Shown one piece after another: positions 52,054-61,872 of a DNA stretch of 64,000 bases (the stretch's first letter is position 1; each line of letters opens with the position of its first letter). Below the pieces are notes generated by a model, which did not search any database, was not told the origin of the DNA, and saw nothing but the letters and a program-made list of their open reading frames with translations. Where the stretch lies: NCBI RefSeq assembly GCF_000230715.2, contig NC_019792.1:2232001-2296000 (forward strand), given 5' to 3'. This stretch comes from Natronobacterium gregoryi SP2 (lineage in GTDB: Archaea; Halobacteriota; Halobacteria; Halobacteriales; Natrialbaceae). Both the position numbers and the translations under genes were made by a program.

Positions 52054-53175
52054 TTACTCGAGGCTGTCCTCGGTCGCGTCGCGAATTTCGGTGACCGAGG
52101 CGTCCGTCTTGAACGTCGTCCCGCCGTAGTGGGCCCGGGACGCCTCGTATCCCGCGTCGCGGAGATCCGCGAGGAACTCGTCCATCGCGTTCGCGGGCAG
52201 CCCCCAGTTGCGACAGAGTTTGTGCTGGTCGTAGTGGGTCGGCACCGCGAGTTCGGTCTCGAGCGTCTCGCAGAGTTCGCGGGTTTTCTCCGCGGTGCCG
52301 AAGGAGTCGGGAATCTTTTCGCGGACGGCGGCGACGAACTCGGGGTCGCAGGTGTGGGCCAGCCAGACCGGTCCCGCGGTCAGCATGCGGTTCCCGCCGC
52401 AGTTCGGACAGGTTTCGAGCGGGTCGGCGATCAGCCCGGGGTCGGCCTCGCGGTACGTGCAGTCCTCGCAGTGATAGAGGTGACCAAGGTCGTCGACGGC
52501 GGCGTCGGCCGACGTGGCCTTGTGCTCGAGTTCGAGGTAGGTCCGGACGTAGTGACTCGTCGCGTGGGTGAGCAACGGCTGGACGCCGACGTCGAACCGC
52601 GCGCCGCTGCGGGCGAGTGCAGAGAGGAGAACCCGGACGCCCATCTCGGGGTGGTAGTCGGTGTTTCGCGGGACGGCGGAGTAAGAGCGGACGCCGCTGT
52701 TGAAGTGTGCGCCACACAGCGGCGCGGTGTCGGTCGCGGTCACACAGATCAGGTCCCGACAGTTCGCGAACGCGGCGTCGGCGAAGGGCATCGGCGTCCC
52801 GTAGGGGTCGAGGTCGATCACGTCGAACACCTCGTCGTGCATGAGTGCGTTGACGTTGCGGTGGGAAACGGTCGTTTTCGCCTCGAGTCCATTCCGCGCG
52901 ACGTTTTCGCGGGCCAGTTCGACGGCCTCCTCGTCGACGTCACAGCAAGTGACGTTCCAGTCGTCGGCCGCGGCGCGAACGCCGCGGATACCGCTTGCCG
53001 TCATCGCGTCGAGGTACGCCTCGGCGCGTTCCTCGCGCTCGCGGTAGGCCCGCAGCGTCGCGATCGTCAGATCGCGGTTCAGTTCCTGTCTCGGGTTGTA
53101 GAAGACCGACTCCTCGACTCCTTCTGTCTGCTCGCCGGGGACCTTGAGTTCGACCCCGCCCTCGGTGACGCGCAT
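52054..53175 (-). CDS. trm1: tRNA (guanine26-N2)-dimethyltransferase Trm1
   Basis: 373 aa from ATG 53175. AdoMet-binding region [16 protein letters not shown], catalytic [16 protein letters not shown] (motif IV) and a zinc module with Cys pairs in HCEDCTY and CPNCGGNR, then [12 protein letters not shown]. It dimethylates G26 of tRNAs. The upstream in-frame extension is Arg/Ser-rich and not part of the protein. Confidence 0.95.
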   Translation of the reverse strand: MRVTEGGVELKVPGEQTEGVEESVFYNPRQELNRDLTIATLRAYREREERAEAYLDAMTASGIRGVRAAADDWNVTCCDVDEEAVELARENVARNGLEAKTTVSHRNVNALMHDEVFDVIDLDPYGTPMPFADAAFANCRDLICVTATDTAPLCGAHFNSGVRSYSAVPRNTDYHPEMGVRVLLSALARSGARFDVGVQPLLTHATSHYVRTYLELEHKATSADAAVDDLGHLYHCEDCTYREADPGLIADPLETCPNCGGNRMLTAGPVWLAHTCDPEFVAAVREKIPDSFGTAEKTRELCETLETELAVPTHYDQHKLCRNWGLPANAMDEFLADLRDAGYEASRAHYGGTTFKTDASVTEIRDATEDSLE

Positions 53176-53272
53176 ACGAGACGGTTCGGCGGGGCGAGGC
53201 GAAAAGCGCGGTGGTCTCGCCCCGCCCTCGTATTCCGAAACGAACTTACACGATTCCTCGAAAGGGGTCGCT

Positions 53273-53914
53273 ATGCCCCAGTCCCCGTGTACGCGCCGCG
53301 GAGCCCTCCAGCTCGGCGTCGGTGCGTTCGCACTCCTCGGCGGCTGTATTGGGACCGACCCGTCCGAAGACGACCCGGAGCCCGACGACGAGATCGACGT
53401 GATCGACGGCGTCGACGCCGACACGTTCCGGTTCGACGCCGACGATCGCGAGGTCGTCGTCGAGCGGGAAGACGACGACATCGGTTCGCGCAGTTCGCGG
53501 CTGCCCTACGTCGTCGAGGCGGAGGACGTCGACGCCCTCGAGTTGCAGTACGAGCCAGTCGACGACGGAGAGGACGAGCCGGCCGACCCACTGGCCGCGC
53601 TCCGGGAGATCGACTACGCGGAGGCGAGCGCGGTCGTGGTCCAGGAGCGCGTCTCGGCCTGCCGCCGGCAGGCGTTCCAGTACGCCGAACGTCGCGATCC
53701 GAGTGACGACGAGAGCGGCGTTCACGTCCAGTTCTGTACGACGAAACGCGAGCCCGATGTCGCGTGCTCGGTCGACGACCAGCAGGTCCAGGTCACCGTC
53801 CTCGAGCTCCCGATCGCCTACGAGCGACGCCCGAGCGGGCACGGACGGGGGAGAAGTAGCAGCTGCGGGCTACCGCCCACGATCGCCGAAGCCGTCGCGG
53901 GTGATCGCGAATGA
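53273..53914 (+). CDS. Tat-type lipoprotein of unknown function
   Basis: 213 aa from ATG 53273. N-terminus [20 protein letters not shown] combines a twin-arginine signal and a lipobox, followed by a very acidic linker. The mature part has an alpha/beta pattern with several Cys ([24 protein letters not shown]) that could form disulfides outside the cell. No family recognised. The stop overlaps the next lipoprotein start (ATGA). Confidence 0.75.
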   Translation: MPQSPCTRRGALQLGVGAFALLGGCIGTDPSEDDPEPDDEIDVIDGVDADTFRFDADDREVVVEREDDDIGSRSSRLPYVVEAEDVDALELQYEPVDDGEDEPADPLAALREIDYAEASAVVVQERVSACRRQAFQYAERRDPSDDESGVHVQFCTTKREPDVACSVDDQQVQVTVLELPIAYERRPSGHGRGRSSSCGLPPTIAEAVAGDRE

Positions 53915-55236
53915 CGTGTGATCGCTCCCGGCGGCGGTTCCTCGAGAGCACTCTCGCTCTTGGGACGGTTACCCTCGCAGGCTGTGCATTGCTCGAGTCG
54001 GACGACCATCCGCCGATCGACGCCACGGCGGCGGAACTGACGGCGATCGCGGAAATAGAACGGCCGTCCCGCCTCGAGGAACTGCCGGTCGAGGTCGGCG
54101 ACGAACGAGTCGAGGAGGGGATCGAGCGCGTCGAAACGCTGCTCGAGCCCATCCCGGACGCCGCCGAACTCGCCGACGAGATTCCCAACGAGGCAGTCCG
54201 GGAGTACGTCGACGAGACCCGAGAACGCGCTCGAGACGGACTCGAGGGGATCGAGGAGGAGCCGACGAACTACGCACGGCTGTCGTCGCTCTCCCCGCCA
54301 CGAAGACGGGCCGCGGAGTCCGAAGGCGCGTACGCCGCTGCGACCGACGACCGAACGCCGGACGAGGTCGAGGAATGGCTGGCGGACCTCGAGGAAGAGT
54401 TGGTGACGACCGAGTCGGCGCTGACCCGAGTCGGGATCGACGACGAGTCCCAGCACGCGGTCGTCGTCTACGGTGCCGTCGAGCGCGAACTCGAGACGGC
54501 AGGCAGGTTCGTAGACAACGCCCATCGGCCGATGCCCGGAAAGTCGACCGTCGAGGCTGTCGCCGAACTCGCGAGCCGGTACGAGCGGGCAGCGGCGTCG
54601 CTCGAGGAGGCACAGTACCTCGTCGATCGACAGGACGACGCCGGCGATCGACCGCTCGACGACGAGTTCGAGACGGCGGCGGCGGACCTGCTCGCCGACC
54701 TCGAGGACGACGTCGAGGAGCTTCCGTCGTTCGAGAGCCACGATCTTGCCGAAGAACTGTTCGACGCGCAGGTCGAGGGGACGCCTCGAGCGTGGGTGGG
54801 CGACACTGCGATCCGGCGGACGTACGCGAGTTACGACGACGTTCCGGCCCACCTCGAGAACGAGCGGTTCGCCCGCGCACTTCACGAACTGCACGCGGCC
54901 GAGACGGGTCGACGGGCGATCGACCGACTGCGATCGCTCGTCGACGACGGGGGCCTCGAGCGACCCGACGACGCGGACGACGTCCAGGACGCAAAGCGGG
55001 ACGCGATAGACGCGATCGAGACGACGCGCGAGGAGACAGCGCACCCGTATCTCGTCGGTCAAAGCCTCGACACGGCGATGTCGGCCGTCGGAGGAGGGGA
55101 TCGACGACTCGAGCGCGACGCCGATCGATCCTCGGATCGCGCTGCGGTGAACGCGACAGGCGAGTACGCCTACGCGGCGGCGTGGGCACGAGCGCTACCG
55201 GCTGCGACGGAGTGGCTCGTCGACGCCTTGCCGTGA
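53911..55236 (+). CDS. Second Tat-type lipoprotein, helical, unknown function
   Basis: 441 aa. Signal SRRRFLESTLALGTVTLAGC ends in a lipobox Cys. The mature protein is almost entirely helical and acidic (many Glu/Ala/Leu heptad-like runs) with no hydrophobic core helix, so it is an extended extracellular helical protein. Overlaps the preceding lipoprotein gene by four bases; the two probably act together at the cell surface. Confidence 0.75.
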   Translation: MTCDRSRRRFLESTLALGTVTLAGCALLESDDHPPIDATAAELTAIAEIERPSRLEELPVEVGDERVEEGIERVETLLEPIPDAAELADEIPNEAVREYVDETRERARDGLEGIEEEPTNYARLSSLSPPRRRAAESEGAYAAATDDRTPDEVEEWLADLEEELVTTESALTRVGIDDESQHAVVVYGAVERELETAGRFVDNAHRPMPGKSTVEAVAELASRYERAAASLEEAQYLVDRQDDAGDRPLDDEFETAAADLLADLEDDVEELPSFESHDLAEELFDAQVEGTPRAWVGDTAIRRTYASYDDVPAHLENERFARALHELHAAETGRRAIDRLRSLVDDGGLERPDDADDVQDAKRDAIDAIETTREETAHPYLVGQSLDTAMSAVGGGDRRLERDADRSSDRAAVNATGEYAYAAAWARALPAATEWLVDALP

Positions 55237-55287
55237 CCCAGGTCCGACAACCAAACCGATTTTACAGTTCGGTGCACAGTTCCGGAC

Positions 55288-55644
55288 GTGCCCGAGGCCA
55301 CACCCGTCGAGCGCTGGCAAGCCGCCCTCGAGGAGGCAGGCGAGCTAACGCCCGACATCGTCGAACAGATCTCGCGCGTCCACGGCGACCGCGGGGTCCG
55401 GGCGATCGAGGCGGTCAGCGAGAACCGGGTGAAGGCCTACCGCGACTTCACGATCGTCGTCGGCCACGAGGACGAGTACATCGTCGAGAACGGCGGCTGT
55501 ACCTGCAAGGACAGCGAGTACAATTTAGATGCCGACGATCCGACCGACCTCTGCTGGCACGCGATCGCGGTCGCCGTCGCCCGCCGCATCGGTCACGTCG
55601 ACTACCACGACATGTGGTACTCCGACGTCCGGGAATTCATCTAG
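55288..55644 (+). CDS. SWIM zinc-finger protein
   Basis: 118 aa from GTG 55288. SWIM motif Cys-x-Cys in GGCTCKDSEY and Cys-x-His in LCWHAIAVAVA. SWIM domains bind DNA or protein partners. 51 nt after the lipoprotein gene, but likely a separate unit. Confidence 0.82.
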   Translation: MPEATPVERWQAALEEAGELTPDIVEQISRVHGDRGVRAIEAVSENRVKAYRDFTIVVGHEDEYIVENGGCTCKDSEYNLDADDPTDLCWHAIAVAVARRIGHVDYHDMWYSDVREFI

Positions 55645-55665
55645 CTCCCGGGAGCCGATACGCTT

Positions 55666-56487
55666 CTACGCGGGTACTTCGGACTTCTCGCGGAGTCGGT
55701 CGATCGTCTCTCGAGCCGTGTCGGCGTCGTCCGGAGACGTCCCGTAAACGATCTCGTCCGCGTGCTCCTCGAGCTTTCGCGTGATCTCGGCGAGACGCTC
55801 CGGTTCGATCTCGGCCGCAGAGAGCTGGATCGAGAGGTCGACCCCGAGGCCCTCGAGTTCGGCGACGAAACCGCGAGCGAGCGACTCCACCCAGTAGGTC
55901 GTCTCGTAGCCGGGGCTACACAGCGGGACGAGAAAGCCGTCGACGTGGGCGGCCAGCGCCCGCACGTCGATTCCGGCGCGTTCCTGGAGGTGGCCCGGGT
56001 ACGGATCGGGGTACAGCGTCGCGGTCAGTTCGCCGTCGACGCGCGTCGCGGTGTCGGCGACGAACTCGGTGATGACTGCAGAACGCCACGCCGTACGGTC
56101 GTCGTACCCGCTGTCCTCGAACTGGCGGTCGCATCGATCGCAGTAACAGAACGATTCCCCGGGAAACCCGAGCGTCGTGAGTCGGACGTCGCCCTCGAGT
56201 TCTTCGAGTCGCTCGAGCAGGTCGGTACGGTAGTCCGGATCGGTCGGACAGACCGTCCCCCACTGGTGGCCCTCGGAATCGGGCGTCGCGCGAGTGCCGT
56301 CGGCCGAGACGGCTGCTCGCTCTGGGTCGGCCTCGACCGTTGCGGTGTCACCCCAGCAGGCGACGGAGGCGACCGCCCCCTCGAGCGGTTCGTTCGTAGT
56401 GCCGTCGACAGATTCGACAAAATAGTAGGTGCGATCGCCGCTGCCCGCTCGAGCGAGGCCGGGGTCGTCAGTGAGAATTGCGTACAT
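55666..56487 (-). CDS. Hypothetical protein with a Cys-rich motif and possible TIM-barrel fold
   Basis: 273 aa. A tight FCYCDRCDRQF cluster near residue 115 suggests metal binding. LTATLYPDPYPGHLQERAGIDV and DGFLVPLCSPGYETTYWV alternate strands and helices in a manner of TIM-barrel glycosidase-like proteins. No catalytic pair is assignable. Convergent with the SWIM gene, and its 5' end faces away from hisH by 41 nt. Confidence 0.65.
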   Translation of the reverse strand: MYAILTDDPGLARAGSGDRTYYFVESVDGTTNEPLEGAVASVACWGDTATVEADPERAAVSADGTRATPDSEGHQWGTVCPTDPDYRTDLLERLEELEGDVRLTTLGFPGESFCYCDRCDRQFEDSGYDDRTAWRSAVITEFVADTATRVDGELTATLYPDPYPGHLQERAGIDVRALAAHVDGFLVPLCSPGYETTYWVESLARGFVAELEGLGVDLSIQLSAAEIEPERLAEITRKLEEHADEIVYGTSPDDADTARETIDRLREKSEVPA

Positions 56488-56528
56488 ACGAACGAGAGTA
56501 TCGTCTGTTGACTTAAAGCTCAGGGCCG

Positions 56529-57191
56529 CTACTCGTCGGCGCAGATTCCCACGAAGTTTCGAAGAATCTGCAACCCGGTTTCGCCGCTCTTCTCGGGGTG
56601 GAACTGCGTCCCGAAGACGTTGCCTTCCTCGTTGGCGACGATCGAGGGGAACTCGCGCTCGTAGTCGGTCGTCGCGACCGTCGCGTCTTCGTCGTCGGGG
56701 ACGGCGTAGTAGGAGTGGACGAAGTAGGCGTACCGGCCATCTACTCCGTCGACGAGCGGGTGGTCGCGCTCGACCTCGAGTTCGTTCCAGCCCATGTGCG
56801 GAACTTTCTGTCCCTCGGCGAAACGGACGTTGGTGCCAGAGAGTAAGTCGAGTCCCTGGACAGCGGACTCGCCGTCGGTGTCGCCTTCCTCGCTGGTCGT
56901 CAGTAGCATCTGCATACCGAGACAGATGCCGAAGAGCGGCGTGCCACTGTCGGCGACCGCGAGCAGGTCCTCGCGGAGCGGATCGGCGTTCTCGACGCCT
57001 TCGCGGAACGCGCCGACCCCCGGCAGGACGACTCCGTCGGCGTCCTCGAAGGCCGCAGGAGCGTCGGTGATCTCGACGTCGGCACCCGCACGCTCGAGGC
57101 CGCGGGTGACGCTGCGCAGGTTGCCGAGTCCGTAGTCGACGACGACGATGGAGGCCAGCGACTGCGTCTGGTCGGACGAGACGGTGCTCAT
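56529..57191 (-). CDS. hisH: Imidazole glycerol phosphate synthase subunit HisH
   Basis: 220 aa class I glutamine amidotransferase. Catalytic triad Cys90 in LFGICLGMQ, His198 and Glu200 in TQFHPEKS. It supplies ammonia to HisF for imidazole ring closure in histidine synthesis. N-terminal VVVDYGLGNLRSV and VLPGVGAF match HisH. No other his gene is adjacent, typical of dispersed haloarchaeal his genes. Confidence 0.95.
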   Translation of the reverse strand: MSTVSSDQTQSLASIVVVDYGLGNLRSVTRGLERAGADVEITDAPAAFEDADGVVLPGVGAFREGVENADPLREDLLAVADSGTPLFGICLGMQMLLTTSEEGDTDGESAVQGLDLLSGTNVRFAEGQKVPHMGWNELEVERDHPLVDGVDGRYAYFVHSYYAVPDDEDATVATTDYEREFPSIVANEEGNVFGTQFHPEKSGETGLQILRNFVGICADE

Positions 57192-57296
57192 ACCCGTAGT
57201 CGGGGAAGCGTGCTCAAGTGTGTTGTCTTTCGTGCAATCCGCTGCGTTCGTCGGACAGAGCGCAGTCTCCATTAGCCTCGCCCGCGTCGATCCGGT

Positions 57297-58133
57297 ATGT
57301 CCGAGCCAGACGTCATCGCTCACCGTGGCTACGCCGGCGTCGCCCCGGAAAACACCGTCCGCGCGGTCCGAGAGGCCACGGCCCGCGACGAGACGGCGAT
57401 GGTCGAAATCGACGTCCAGCCAGCCGCCTGCGGAACGCCCGTCGTGATCCACGACGAGTGTCTCGAGGGCAGCCGTGACCGCGACGGCCGACCGCTCACC
57501 GACGCCGAGGGGATCGTCTGGGAGACGCCACTCGAGGTACTCCAGTCGGCTCGCGTCCTCGGAACCGCTGAAACCGTACCGACGCTCGCTGACGTGCTCG
57601 AGGCGGTGCCAGAGACTGCCGGGGTCAACGTCGAGTTGAAGAACCCGGGTGCTGCCGACCGTCGCTTCGGTGAGTCGCTCGGTGACGACGAACGCGACGC
57701 TCGCCGCGCCATCTGGCAGCCGTTCGTCGAGCGAGTGATCGACGTCTGTGCGGGATTCGACGGTGAACTCCTGTTCTCGTCGTTCTATGAGGGGGCACTC
57801 GCTGCCGTCCGGGATGTCGCGCCCCGCTATTGTGCCGCCGCCCTCGTCTGGGACGACCTCGAGGCCGGTCTCGAGATTGCACGTCGGCACGACTGCGAGG
57901 CAGTCCACCCGCCGAGAAACGCGATCGCTGGAACGCCGCTCGCAGAGACCGAGTACGCAGGGATCGGGGTTGGAGAGCCCGAAATCGACGTGCTCGAGGC
58001 GGCCCACGCCGAAGGACGGACGGTCAACGTCTGGACGGTCGAGCGATGGACGCAGTACGCCGACCTCGCGGCGGTCGGCGTCGACGGAGTTATAATGGAG
58101 TATCCCGGACTGAGAGCGCGTTTCAGAGACTGA
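57297..58133 (+). CDS. Glycerophosphodiester phosphodiesterase
   Basis: 278 aa TIM-barrel GDPD. AHRGYAGVAPENT carries the first His and Arg, MVEIDVQPAACGTPVVIHDE the metal-binding Glu/Asp and second His, NVELKN a further Glu, and VNVWTVERWTQY the terminal strand. It cleaves glycerophosphodiesters to glycerol phosphate. Its stop abuts the stop of the convergent membrane-protein gene with no spacer. Confidence 0.93.
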   Translation: MSEPDVIAHRGYAGVAPENTVRAVREATARDETAMVEIDVQPAACGTPVVIHDECLEGSRDRDGRPLTDAEGIVWETPLEVLQSARVLGTAETVPTLADVLEAVPETAGVNVELKNPGAADRRFGESLGDDERDARRAIWQPFVERVIDVCAGFDGELLFSSFYEGALAAVRDVAPRYCAAALVWDDLEAGLEIARRHDCEAVHPPRNAIAGTPLAETEYAGIGVGEPEIDVLEAAHAEGRTVNVWTVERWTQYADLAAVGVDGVIMEYPGLRARFRD

Positions 58134-58736
58134 TCACGGTATCTGCGAGGAGAGTGCGAACCAGCAGGCACCGACCTGGACGACCGTCGCGACGGCGACG
58201 CCGACTCCTTCGGTGAGCCAGGGGTGGTCGAACAAGAGGAAGACTGCGATGGGTCCGATACCGAGTGCGACTGCATACGGGATCACACGAGCGAAGTCCA
58301 CAGGCTCGAGACCGATTCGCTCGAGCCCGTCGTAAAACGCTAGCCAGCCTGCACTGAGCGTCGCACCGAAGACGAACAGGGCGTCGAAGAGTGCCACGTT
58401 CGTCGCTAGCAGCGCGACCGCGACCCGAAGCGGCGCGAACGCGAACGGGAGAAAGAAAATCGCGAGCCACGCGAACGTCCATCCGGCGGACGGATCGACA
58501 CCCAGTCGCTCGTAGCCGTCCTCGGAGAGTACGCCAGCGGCGACGACGGCGACGACGAGGATGCCGATCCAGAGCGGCTCTGACGAGACCGACACGTTGT
58601 GGGTCGTCGCCTCGAGGATGCGGATGGTGACGACGCTGACGACGAAACATAGCCACACGAGCCCGACGACCGCGGCGAGCGACCGAGAGAATTCGGCGAC
58701 GGCGTTCCCGACGCTCGATCGGAGTGGCTCTGGCAT
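58134..58736 (-). CDS. Five-helix membrane protein
   Basis: 200 aa from ATG 58736 with five hydrophobic helices and a Gly-rich C-terminal half. No motif recognised. Ends exactly where the convergent GDPD gene ends. Confidence 0.7.
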   Translation of the reverse strand: MPEPLRSSVGNAVAEFSRSLAAVVGLVWLCFVVSVVTIRILEATTHNVSVSSEPLWIGILVVAVVAAGVLSEDGYERLGVDPSAGWTFAWLAIFFLPFAFAPLRVAVALLATNVALFDALFVFGATLSAGWLAFYDGLERIGLEPVDFARVIPYAVALGIGPIAVFLLFDHPWLTEGVGVAVATVVQVGACWFALSSQIP

Positions 58737-58871
58737 CAATCACAACTGCAGTATAGACGTAAATAGGCGTTCTGCTCTTCCCGAGAAATTGAGATTCCGT
58801 GGTGACGGGTACAACGGCCGAAGCGGTCTTTACAGCCGGTGTGGGATGGGGAATGAACGTGACGGGGACAG

Positions 58872-60407
58872 TCACTTTATCCGACGCGTCGGCAGGTCGT
58901 CTGTCGCTGGTCCCTCGAGGACATCGCCGTCGGGCGAGAACCGCGAGCCGTGACAGGGACAGTCCCAGCTCCGTTCGGCGTCGTTCCACTCGACGAGACA
59001 GGCCATGTGAGTACAGACGGCCGAGGTGACGTGTAGCTTGCCGTCGGCAGCTCGACTGCAAGCGATCGGCCGCGTCCCTTTCCGGAGGACGGTTCCCTCG
59101 CCGGGCTCGAGCGACGTCAGGCCGGGCGTCAGCAGTGTCCGTGCCCAGTCGGTCGCAAACTGGCTAGCTGCGTCGGCGTTCTCCGTAACGGCCGAGGCGA
59201 ACGAGCTTTTCGGCGTGAACCGCAGCGGATCGAAGAGTGTTCGTGCCGGCGGCTGCTCGCCCGCGAGCAGTCCTGCGAGCAGTCGTCCGGCCGCGACGCC
59301 GTTCGTCATTCCCCATCCCCGAAACCCGGTCGCGACGTAGGTGTTCTCGGCTCCTGGGCCGACGCGTCCAACGAACGGAACCTTGTCCGCTGGGACGTAG
59401 TCCTGGGTCGACCACCGGTAGGCAACCGATTCGACCGGAAACCGTTCGCGCGCCCAGCGGAGCAGTCGCCGATAGCGGTCCGTGGTCGATCCACCCTGGC
59501 CAGTCTTGTGATTCTCGCCGCCGACCAGCAGAAGGTCGCCGTCGTCGTCGCGGTGAGTCCGGACCGAACGGTAGCTGTCGCCGCTGCGGTAGTACATCCC
59601 CTCCGGTGGCTGTCCCTCGAGTCGCAGCCCGAGAACGTAGGAGCGTTTCGGATGCAACCGGGCGAAGTACCCCGCTCGGTCGAGGATCGGGAACCCGGTT
59701 GCGAGAACGATCTGCTCGGCGGTGACCTCTCCCCCGGGCATCTCGAGGCGACAGGGTGACCCGGGCTCGACATCAGTTACCCGGGTGTGCTCGTAGACAG
59801 CTGCGCCGTCGTCGTCGCGCAGTTCGTCGGCGATTCCGAGCAGGTACCGCCGGGGATGGAACCACGCCTGGTCGTCGAACCTGACCGCAGCCTGGGCGCG
59901 CTCGAACGGCGGCACGGACGTGACGTAGCTCGCGTCGATTCCCGCGGCCTGGGCGGCGTCGGTCTCGCGTTCGACCTCGTCGGGAGTGTCGCTGTAGAGA
60001 TACGAGGGGACCCGTTCGAAGCTACAATCGATCTCCAGCTCGTCGATCCGGTCTTCGACGACGTCGATTGCTTCCTCCTGGGCGGTCGCGTACTGGCTCG
60101 CCGCGCGTCGGCCGAACTCCGCACGGAGATGAGCGTAGAGCAGGCCGTGCTGGCTGGTCAGTTTAGCCGTCGTCTTGCCGGTCACACCCGCCGCGATTCG
60201 GTCACGCTCGAGGACAGCCACCGTCAGGTCTCGTTCGCGGAGTTCGATCGCCGTCGACAGCCCGGCGATGCCGGCCCCGATTACGGCGACGTCGACGGAC
60301 TCGGTTCCCTCGAGCGTCCTGACGGAGCGGTCGTCGTCTCCCGTCGTCGCAAGCCAGGGCGAGATCGGTTCACCTGGGAGGTCGTCGGCACTGGAAAACG
60401 TCGCCAT
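58872..60407 (-). CDS. FAD-dependent oxidoreductase with C-terminal Rieske domain
   Basis: 511 aa. Residues 38-65 hold the FAD fold (VAVIGAGIAGLSTAIELRERD); the DAO-type body includes GGENHKTGQGG and VATGFRGWGMTNGVAAG. The last 100 residues are a Rieske [2Fe-2S] domain with both ligand pairs, CTHMAC and CPCHGS. Such fusions oxidise an unknown amine-like substrate and pass electrons through the cluster. The product is soluble. Transcribed alone; palindromic repeat D and a spacer separate it from the cetZ genes. Confidence 0.9.
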   Translation of the reverse strand: MATFSSADDLPGEPISPWLATTGDDDRSVRTLEGTESVDVAVIGAGIAGLSTAIELRERDLTVAVLERDRIAAGVTGKTTAKLTSQHGLLYAHLRAEFGRRAASQYATAQEEAIDVVEDRIDELEIDCSFERVPSYLYSDTPDEVERETDAAQAAGIDASYVTSVPPFERAQAAVRFDDQAWFHPRRYLLGIADELRDDDGAAVYEHTRVTDVEPGSPCRLEMPGGEVTAEQIVLATGFPILDRAGYFARLHPKRSYVLGLRLEGQPPEGMYYRSGDSYRSVRTHRDDDGDLLLVGGENHKTGQGGSTTDRYRRLLRWARERFPVESVAYRWSTQDYVPADKVPFVGRVGPGAENTYVATGFRGWGMTNGVAAGRLLAGLLAGEQPPARTLFDPLRFTPKSSFASAVTENADAASQFATDWARTLLTPGLTSLEPGEGTVLRKGTRPIACSRAADGKLHVTSAVCTHMACLVEWNDAERSWDCPCHGSRFSPDGDVLEGPATDDLPTRRIK

Positions 60408-60543
60408 TGACTCGAGGGATGCCTACACCGAACGCGGGCAAAAAACGATGGGACAGCGGCTGTCGACTGTCAGCGCCGTCCGGCGAAGTCGCTGGCAGAC
60501 CACGGTCGTGTGGGCCGAGTCGACCCGGCGGCCGTCGGTTGAT

Positions 60544-60620
60544 ACGGATTGTTGTAACCAGTCACCGCCGAGCGAAGACCTCGTTCTGGCGATCGGCTGT
60601 AATTGACGACAGGAAACTGT
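60544..60620. repeat. Palindromic intergenic repeat, copy D (diverged)
   Basis: 77 bp. Outer arms ACGGATTGTTG / GACAGGAAACTGT retained, inner stem eroded. Ends 11 nt from the stop codon of the first cetZ gene. Confidence 0.6.
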
Positions 60621-60631
60621 CTGCCACGGTC

Positions 60632-61837
60632 CTAGACGAACTCGAACTCGCTTTCGGCGGGATCGACCTCGTCCTCGTCGTCGAACTCGTCTGTGACGCT
60701 CACCGCTCGTTGCTGCATCTCGTCGATGCGAGACACCGCCGTCACGTTCGAGAGCAACACGGTCGCCGTCATCGACGACGCTTTCGGTCGTGGCTCGTCA
60801 CCGGCCATCACCTCTACGGTGTCGGTCGCGTTCTCGAGCCAGTGACGGGCGCTCTCGAATCCTTTCCGGGAGACCGCCGACGGTGGCCCGGAGAGGACGA
60901 CCAGCGTCCGTTCGGTGCTGTCGACCGCACAGGGAAGCGAGAGGCGGCCGCCGACGGCGTCTTTGACCAGTCGTTTGACCTTCACGGCGTCGGTCGGCTC
61001 CGGCCCTTCGTCGTCACCGACGAACGGGACGAAAGCGACGAGCCGCGAGAGCAGGCCACTGGATCGATCGATCTCCTGGGTCGCCTGGCCGATCGACGAG
61101 ACGCCGCCAGTTTTGAGCGTGCGCGCGAGGTCGCTCGCGTCGGCCCGGTTCTCTGCGATCGTCATCGACTCGATCTCGCCCGCCCCCAGCAACAACAGGA
61201 CGTGTGACGCGATCGTCCGGTTGAGTTCGTCGTAGGCTCGCTTGCTCTCGCCGTCCGTCTCGCCGTCCTCGTCGTACTCGAGTTCCGTACCGGCTTTGTC
61301 GATCTGCGATCCCCACTCCTCGTTGTCGAAGAGGACCACGTTGTCCGCGATCTCGACGAACGACGGGAGTGCCCGTGCTGCGTTGAGCGCAGCCCGATCG
61401 GACTCGTCCGCTTCCGGCAACACGCCGAGCGCGTAGACCGGCTTCTCCGAAATCGTCTGCAGTTCCTCGAGCAAGACGGCTCCGGAACCACCACCGGTGC
61501 CACCGCCAAGGCCGCCGATCACAAGCGTTCCGTCGACTTCCGTAAAATCCAGCGTATCGAACGCCCGGCTGATCTCGTGGACGTCCTCACGAGCGATTTC
61601 GACGCCGAGGTCCGGGTTACCGCCGGTGCCGTTCTCGTCGATCCGCGGGCTGACATCGCCAAACAGCGCCCGGTGGTCTTCCGGCACGTGTTCGACCCCC
61701 TCGAAGACCTCCTGGGTCGTATCGAACACGAGCATGTTGCCGTTACAAAAGTTGCGGCCCGTCTGCACCTCGCGCTCGATGATTCGGTCGACGATACGCA
61801 CACCGGCACTGCCGACTCCGACGAGAGCGAGTTTCAT
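60632..61837 (-). CDS. cetZ: CetZ tubulin-like protein (1)
   Basis: 401 aa tubulin/FtsZ-superfamily GTPase. N-terminal GVGSAGVRIVDRII, T4 glycine loop GGLGGGTGGGSG, and the CetZ-type body with FDNEEW and LSGPPSAVSRKG. The acidic C-terminal tail ends EFEFV. CetZ proteins polymerise under the membrane and control haloarchaeal cell shape and motility. Second gene of a tandem pair (35 nt after the other), apparently a more diverged paralogue. Confidence 0.93.
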   Translation of the reverse strand: MKLALVGVGSAGVRIVDRIIEREVQTGRNFCNGNMLVFDTTQEVFEGVEHVPEDHRALFGDVSPRIDENGTGGNPDLGVEIAREDVHEISRAFDTLDFTEVDGTLVIGGLGGGTGGGSGAVLLEELQTISEKPVYALGVLPEADESDRAALNAARALPSFVEIADNVVLFDNEEWGSQIDKAGTELEYDEDGETDGESKRAYDELNRTIASHVLLLLGAGEIESMTIAENRADASDLARTLKTGGVSSIGQATQEIDRSSGLLSRLVAFVPFVGDDEGPEPTDAVKVKRLVKDAVGGRLSLPCAVDSTERTLVVLSGPPSAVSRKGFESARHWLENATDTVEVMAGDEPRPKASSMTATVLLSNVTAVSRIDEMQQRAVSVTDEFDDEDEVDPAESEFEFV

Positions 61838-61872
61838 TGGTAGGGTCCTCCTTGCATGACGTGATCAGCGGC

